Shown piece after piece: positions 61,529-64,000 of a DNA stretch of 64,000 nucleotides (positions are counted from its first letter, which is position 1; every line of letters begins with the position of its first letter). A model generated the notes under the pieces. The model did not search any database, was not told the DNA's origin, and worked only from the letters and a program-made list of their open reading frames with translations. This DNA is from Sphingopyxis sp. UBA6723 (GTDB lineage: Bacteria; Pseudomonadota; Alphaproteobacteria; Sphingomonadales; Sphingomonadaceae): assembly GCF_002454115.1 (NCBI RefSeq), contig NZ_DKIH01000005.1, positions 1 to 64,000 on the forward strand. The letters are read 5' to 3'. The translations under genes and the position numbers were made by a program.

Positions 61529-62356
61529 ATGCGATTTGAAAGCAAATGCGTTGTCGTCACCGGCGCCGCTTCGGGCATCGGCCGGGCCACCGCACTGTTG
61601 TTCGCGAACGAAGGTGCGACGGTCTTTGCCGCTGACATTGATGCGCAAGGGGCTGAGGCTTTGGCGACCGAGGCCGAGACGATTACAGCCGTTGGCTGCG
61701 ACGTTTGTGATCCGGACCAGATCAAGGCGCTGATGGAGCAGGCCGCCGCCGCTTGCGGCGGGATCGACTATCTTTTCAACAATGCGGGTGCGGGCGGCGC
61801 GCTCGAAGCTGTCGATGAAATCGACGTCGATGGTTGGGATCATACCATGGCTTTGTTGCTTCGATCGGTTGCCATGGGTATCCGTCATGCCGCCCCGCAT
61901 ATGAAGCATCGACCGGGCGCGGCAATCGTCAATACATCCAGCGTCGCCGCAATCGGTCCCGGCTATTCGCCGACCACTTACGCTGTCGCTAAAGCTGGTG
62001 TTTTGCAGCTCACCAGATGTGCCGCGACCGATTTGGCCCGATACGGAATTCGCGTGAATGCAGTGCAACCGGGCTTCATCAACACCAACATTTTTGCGTC
62101 CGTCCTCGATATGCCGAAGGAGCAGTTCGATCAATCCAAGGTAGCCATTGCGCAGATGTCGAGTCAAGTTCAGCCGGTTGCACGAGCCGGATTGCCGGGC
62201 GATGTTGCCGAGGCCGTCGCGTTCCTATGCAGCGAGCAAGGCAGTTTCATGAATGGGACGTCGATGATCGTCGACGGCGGTTTGACGATCGGTCCTCGCC
62301 ACACATGGGACCAAAACACTCCAGGACTTATGGATGCAATTCAGGCTGCACCTTGA
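61529..62356 (+). CDS. Short-chain dehydrogenase/reductase (SDR)
   Basis: 275 residues. Cofactor motif TGAASGIGRA (11-20), NNAG at 84-87, catalytic Ser137/138, Tyr151 and Lys155 in TSSVAAIGPGYSPTTYAVAKAG, and the C-terminal FMNGTSMIVDGGLTIG. The aspartate in FAADIDA after the second strand favours NAD over NADP. It probably oxidises the alcohol that precedes the ketone used by the BVMO, or a hydroxyacid downstream. AGGAGAGG lies before the ATG at 61529. The gap to the preceding gene is 22 bases, so same operon. Confidence 0.92.
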   Translation: MRFESKCVVVTGAASGIGRATALLFANEGATVFAADIDAQGAEALATEAETITAVGCDVCDPDQIKALMEQAAAACGGIDYLFNNAGAGGALEAVDEIDVDGWDHTMALLLRSVAMGIRHAAPHMKHRPGAAIVNTSSVAAIGPGYSPTTYAVAKAGVLQLTRCAATDLARYGIRVNAVQPGFINTNIFASVLDMPKEQFDQSKVAIAQMSSQVQPVARAGLPGDVAEAVAFLCSEQGSFMNGTSMIVDGGLTIGPRHTWDQNTPGLMDAIQAAP

Positions 62357-62435
62357 AAGGCCCGGCTATTAGTACTTAACGTCCGCAATCGCACCTTCGA
62401 TAGCCAAAAGCGGCCTGACCGCTAACGGCCAAACT

Positions 62436-62449
62436 TTGACCGCGATCAA
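62436..62449. promoter_or_regulatory. FNR/FixK box upstream of the universal stress gene
   Basis: TTGACCGCGATCAA matches the FNR consensus TTGAT-N4-ATCAA at 9 of 10 positions. It lies 52 bases before the universal stress protein start and 0.9 kb before a gene for an FNR-type regulator. Confidence 0.75.
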
Positions 62450-62501
62450 TGACGCGGCGTGCATTGCGGCTTCATATGCCTGTCACAGCAGGAGAATTGA
62501 C

Positions 62502-63314
62502 GTGCGCAATATCTTGATTCACGCCGACGATGGTCCCGGAATGCCCACGCGATTGGAGAGCGGTCTGGCGATCGGGCGGCGGCATCGGTCGCATTTGGAT
62601 TTCGTGATCAGTTCGCCGTTTCAGCAGTTCATTGCCACGGATCCCTTCGGCGGCATGTATCTGGCGAGCGAGCAGTTAGCGAAAGCGCAGGCGGCGGACG
62701 CGGCGCTTGATCGACGGTTGCGGGCCGATCTCGAGCGTGAAGATGTGCTTTGGAATGTCACGTTGGCCGACGGCGACGTGCTGGCGACGTTGACGCTTGC
62801 CGCAACGCTGGCCGATCTCGTCATCGTTTCGCTCGGCACTGCCGATCGGCGCCGCAGCTTTACTCCACCGATGATGGCGGGTGATCTGGCGATGGCGGTA
62901 CCTGCGCCGGTGCTCGCCATTCCCGAACCCTGCGGCCCGATCAATCTCGACGCCCCGGTGATGGTGGCGTGGAATGGCAGCCCGCAAGCGGCGCACGCGC
63001 TGCGCGCAGCGGTGCCGCTGATGCGCGACGCAGCGCAGGTTATCATGGTCACGGTTGGTCAGGATGAGGGGCAGGTGGCCGCCGACGACGCGCTGCGCTA
63101 CCTCTCGCGCCACGCGATCCACGCCGAACTGCGCCATGTCGAGCGCAGCGTCGAAACGATCGAAGAAGCGCTTGAGCGGACCGCTCGTGATATCGGCGCC
63201 GGTCTGATCGTGATGGGCGCCTTTGGGCATACTCGGTTGCGCGAGACGTTTTTCGGCGGCGTGACGCGCTATTTACTGGAATCGGCGCCGGCCCCGCTTC
63301 TGCTCATGCACTGA
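62502..63314 (+). CDS. Tandem universal stress protein (UspA family)
   Basis: 270 residues. Two Usp-like halves: the first (VRNILIHADDGPGMPTRLESG ... ADLVIVSLGTADRRRSFT) lacks a clear ATP loop; the second (APVMVAWNGSPQAAHALRAAVPL ... ERTARDIGAGLIVMGAFGHTRLRETFFGGVTRYLLESAPAPLLLMH) carries the nucleotide loop G-x2-G-x9-G-S/T-like end. The GTG at 62502 has GGAGA six bases upstream; the longer frame covers the FNR box. Together with that box it is probably induced by low oxygen, as such Usp proteins often are. Confidence 0.88.
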   Translation: MRNILIHADDGPGMPTRLESGLAIGRRHRSHLDFVISSPFQQFIATDPFGGMYLASEQLAKAQAADAALDRRLRADLEREDVLWNVTLADGDVLATLTLAATLADLVIVSLGTADRRRSFTPPMMAGDLAMAVPAPVLAIPEPCGPINLDAPVMVAWNGSPQAAHALRAAVPLMRDAAQVIMVTVGQDEGQVAADDALRYLSRHAIHAELRHVERSVETIEEALERTARDIGAGLIVMGAFGHTRLRETFFGGVTRYLLESAPAPLLLMH

Positions 63315-63369
63315 CCCGACGCGGGTCGCTTCGCTTCCCAAAGCCAGCGGGCTGCTGTACGGCGGCGGC

Positions 63370-64000
63370 ATGACCGATTGTTCCACCTGTGTCGTCCGCA
63401 ACCGCGCGATTTGCGCCAGCCTCGACGCGACGGAAATTCTGGCGCTGGGCAAGATGGGGCGCAAGCAAAAGGTTCGGCAGGGGCAGACCTTGCTGTGGGA
63501 AGGCGACGGCGCGCCCGTGGTGGCCAATGTCCTGACCGGAGTGTTGAAGCTGGTGGTGTCGACCGCCGATGGCCGCGAACAGATCGTCGGGGTTGTGTTC
63601 CCCTCCGACTTCATCGGTAGGCCGTTCGGCAAGGAAAGCCCCTACACCGTCACCGCGATGACCGACGCGGAAGTGTGCATTTTCAACCGCAACAATTTCG
63701 ACGAATTCGCCAGCTCGCATCCCGACCTTCAGCAGAAGCTATTGCGCCGCACGCTCGACGAGCTCGACCGCGCACGCCACTGGATGATGCTGCTTGGGCG
63801 CAAGTCCGCGTCGGAAAAAGTCGCGTCCTTCCTGCTCGAAATGTCCGAACGCTTGTCGGGGCAGGGATGCGACGCGACAATGTCCAAGGGCGGCTTTGAG
63901 CTTCCCTTCGGGCGTCAGCAGATCGCCGATATCCTGGGGCTGACGATCGAAACGACTAGCCGCCAGCTCACCAGAATGCGCGGCGAAGGCGTGCTCGACC
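63370..64000 (+). CDS. Crp/Fnr-family oxygen-sensing regulator (FNR/FnrL type), 3' end outside window
   Basis: 210 residues are in the window. Cysteines at 4, 7 and 15 (CSTCVVRNRAIC) plus Cys103 (DAEVCIFNR) have the spacing of the four ligands of the FNR oxygen-sensitive [4Fe-4S] cluster. The cyclic-nucleotide-binding-like barrel is at about 30-115, the dimer helix near 120-145, and the helix-turn-helix near 180-205 has RQQIADILGLTIETTSRQLTRM, with the E-x2-S-R contact residues for the TTGA half site. It may itself act on the FNR box at 62436. The frame is open at the window end. Confidence 0.93.
   Translation, partial: MTDCSTCVVRNRAICASLDATEILALGKMGRKQKVRQGQTLLWEGDGAPVVANVLTGVLKLVVSTADGREQIVGVVFPSDFIGRPFGKESPYTVTAMTDAEVCIFNRNNFDEFASSHPDLQQKLLRRTLDELDRARHWMMLLGRKSASEKVASFLLEMSERLSGQGCDATMSKGGFELPFGRQQIADILGLTIETTSRQLTRMRGEGVLD

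Overview
The window looks like a chromosome segment of a sphingomonad (Alphaproteobacteria, Sphingomonadaceae, probably Sphingopyxis or a close relative). The evidence is the high GC content, three TonB-dependent receptors including a very large Oar-like one, Rhodobacter-type gene transfer agent (GTA) tail genes, periplasmic amidohydrolases, and the dispersed inverted repeats with cores such as GTCATCCCGG. The genus is an inference from gene style and was not searched.

Layout. 1-0.7 kb: 5' part of an outer-membrane beta-barrel gene on the minus strand. 0.8-8.2 kb: the tail half of a GTA cluster on the minus strand (tail assembly chaperone, short tape measure, DUF2460 protein, DUF2163 protein, NlpC/P60 peptidase, tail tip protein broken by a frameshift, DUF2793 protein), interrupted by intergenic repeats. 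No capsid, portal or terminase genes are here. 8.5-13 kb: housekeeping genes (TauD-type dioxygenase, release factor 3, a small exported protein, DNA polymerase IV, tRNA-Gly).

13.2-32.2 kb: a carbohydrate utilisation regulon. It holds a GH3 beta-glucosidase, an Oar-like TonB receptor, a glucoamylase/GH144-type lipoprotein, a GH1 beta-glucosidase, an esterase-like hydrolase, a complete binding-protein ABC importer, a LacI regulator, a GH97 alpha-glucosidase and a FucP-type sugar permease. Three nearly identical palindromes built on AACCGGTTACA sit in the three control regions and probably bind the LacI protein. Glucan fragments would be cut outside or in the periplasm, pass the outer membrane through the receptor, and enter the cytoplasm through the ABC or MFS carriers.

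32.2-34.5 kb: a scar zone with a frameshifted unknown gene, the 3' half of a tRNA-Lys gene (a typical integration-site remnant), non-coding sequence and a GNAT acetyltransferase. 34.5-45.9 kb: TonB receptor, two tandem secreted COG1228-type amidohydrolases, an APC amino-acid permease, an Lrp-family regulator divergent from putA, and a small orphan protein. This reads as a peptide/proline scavenging locus. 46.5-50 kb: a secreted low-complexity protein and a subtilase, divergent from an ECF sigma factor and its membrane anti-sigma factor. 50.3-52.6 kb: a hypothetical gene, a MocR-type regulator and a DUF983 membrane protein.

52.9-62.4 kb: a catabolic cluster with a glutaryl-CoA dehydrogenase-like enzyme and TonB receptor on one strand and, divergently, a regulator with two TetR domains followed by a Baeyer-Villiger monooxygenase, an HSL-type hydrolase, an enoyl-CoA hydratase and a short-chain dehydrogenase. 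It resembles a pathway for a cyclic alcohol or ketone, and a shared motif (TTTTTACAT-TGAG) precedes both arms. 62.4-64 kb: a universal stress protein behind a good FNR box, then the start of an FNR-type oxygen sensor that runs off the end.
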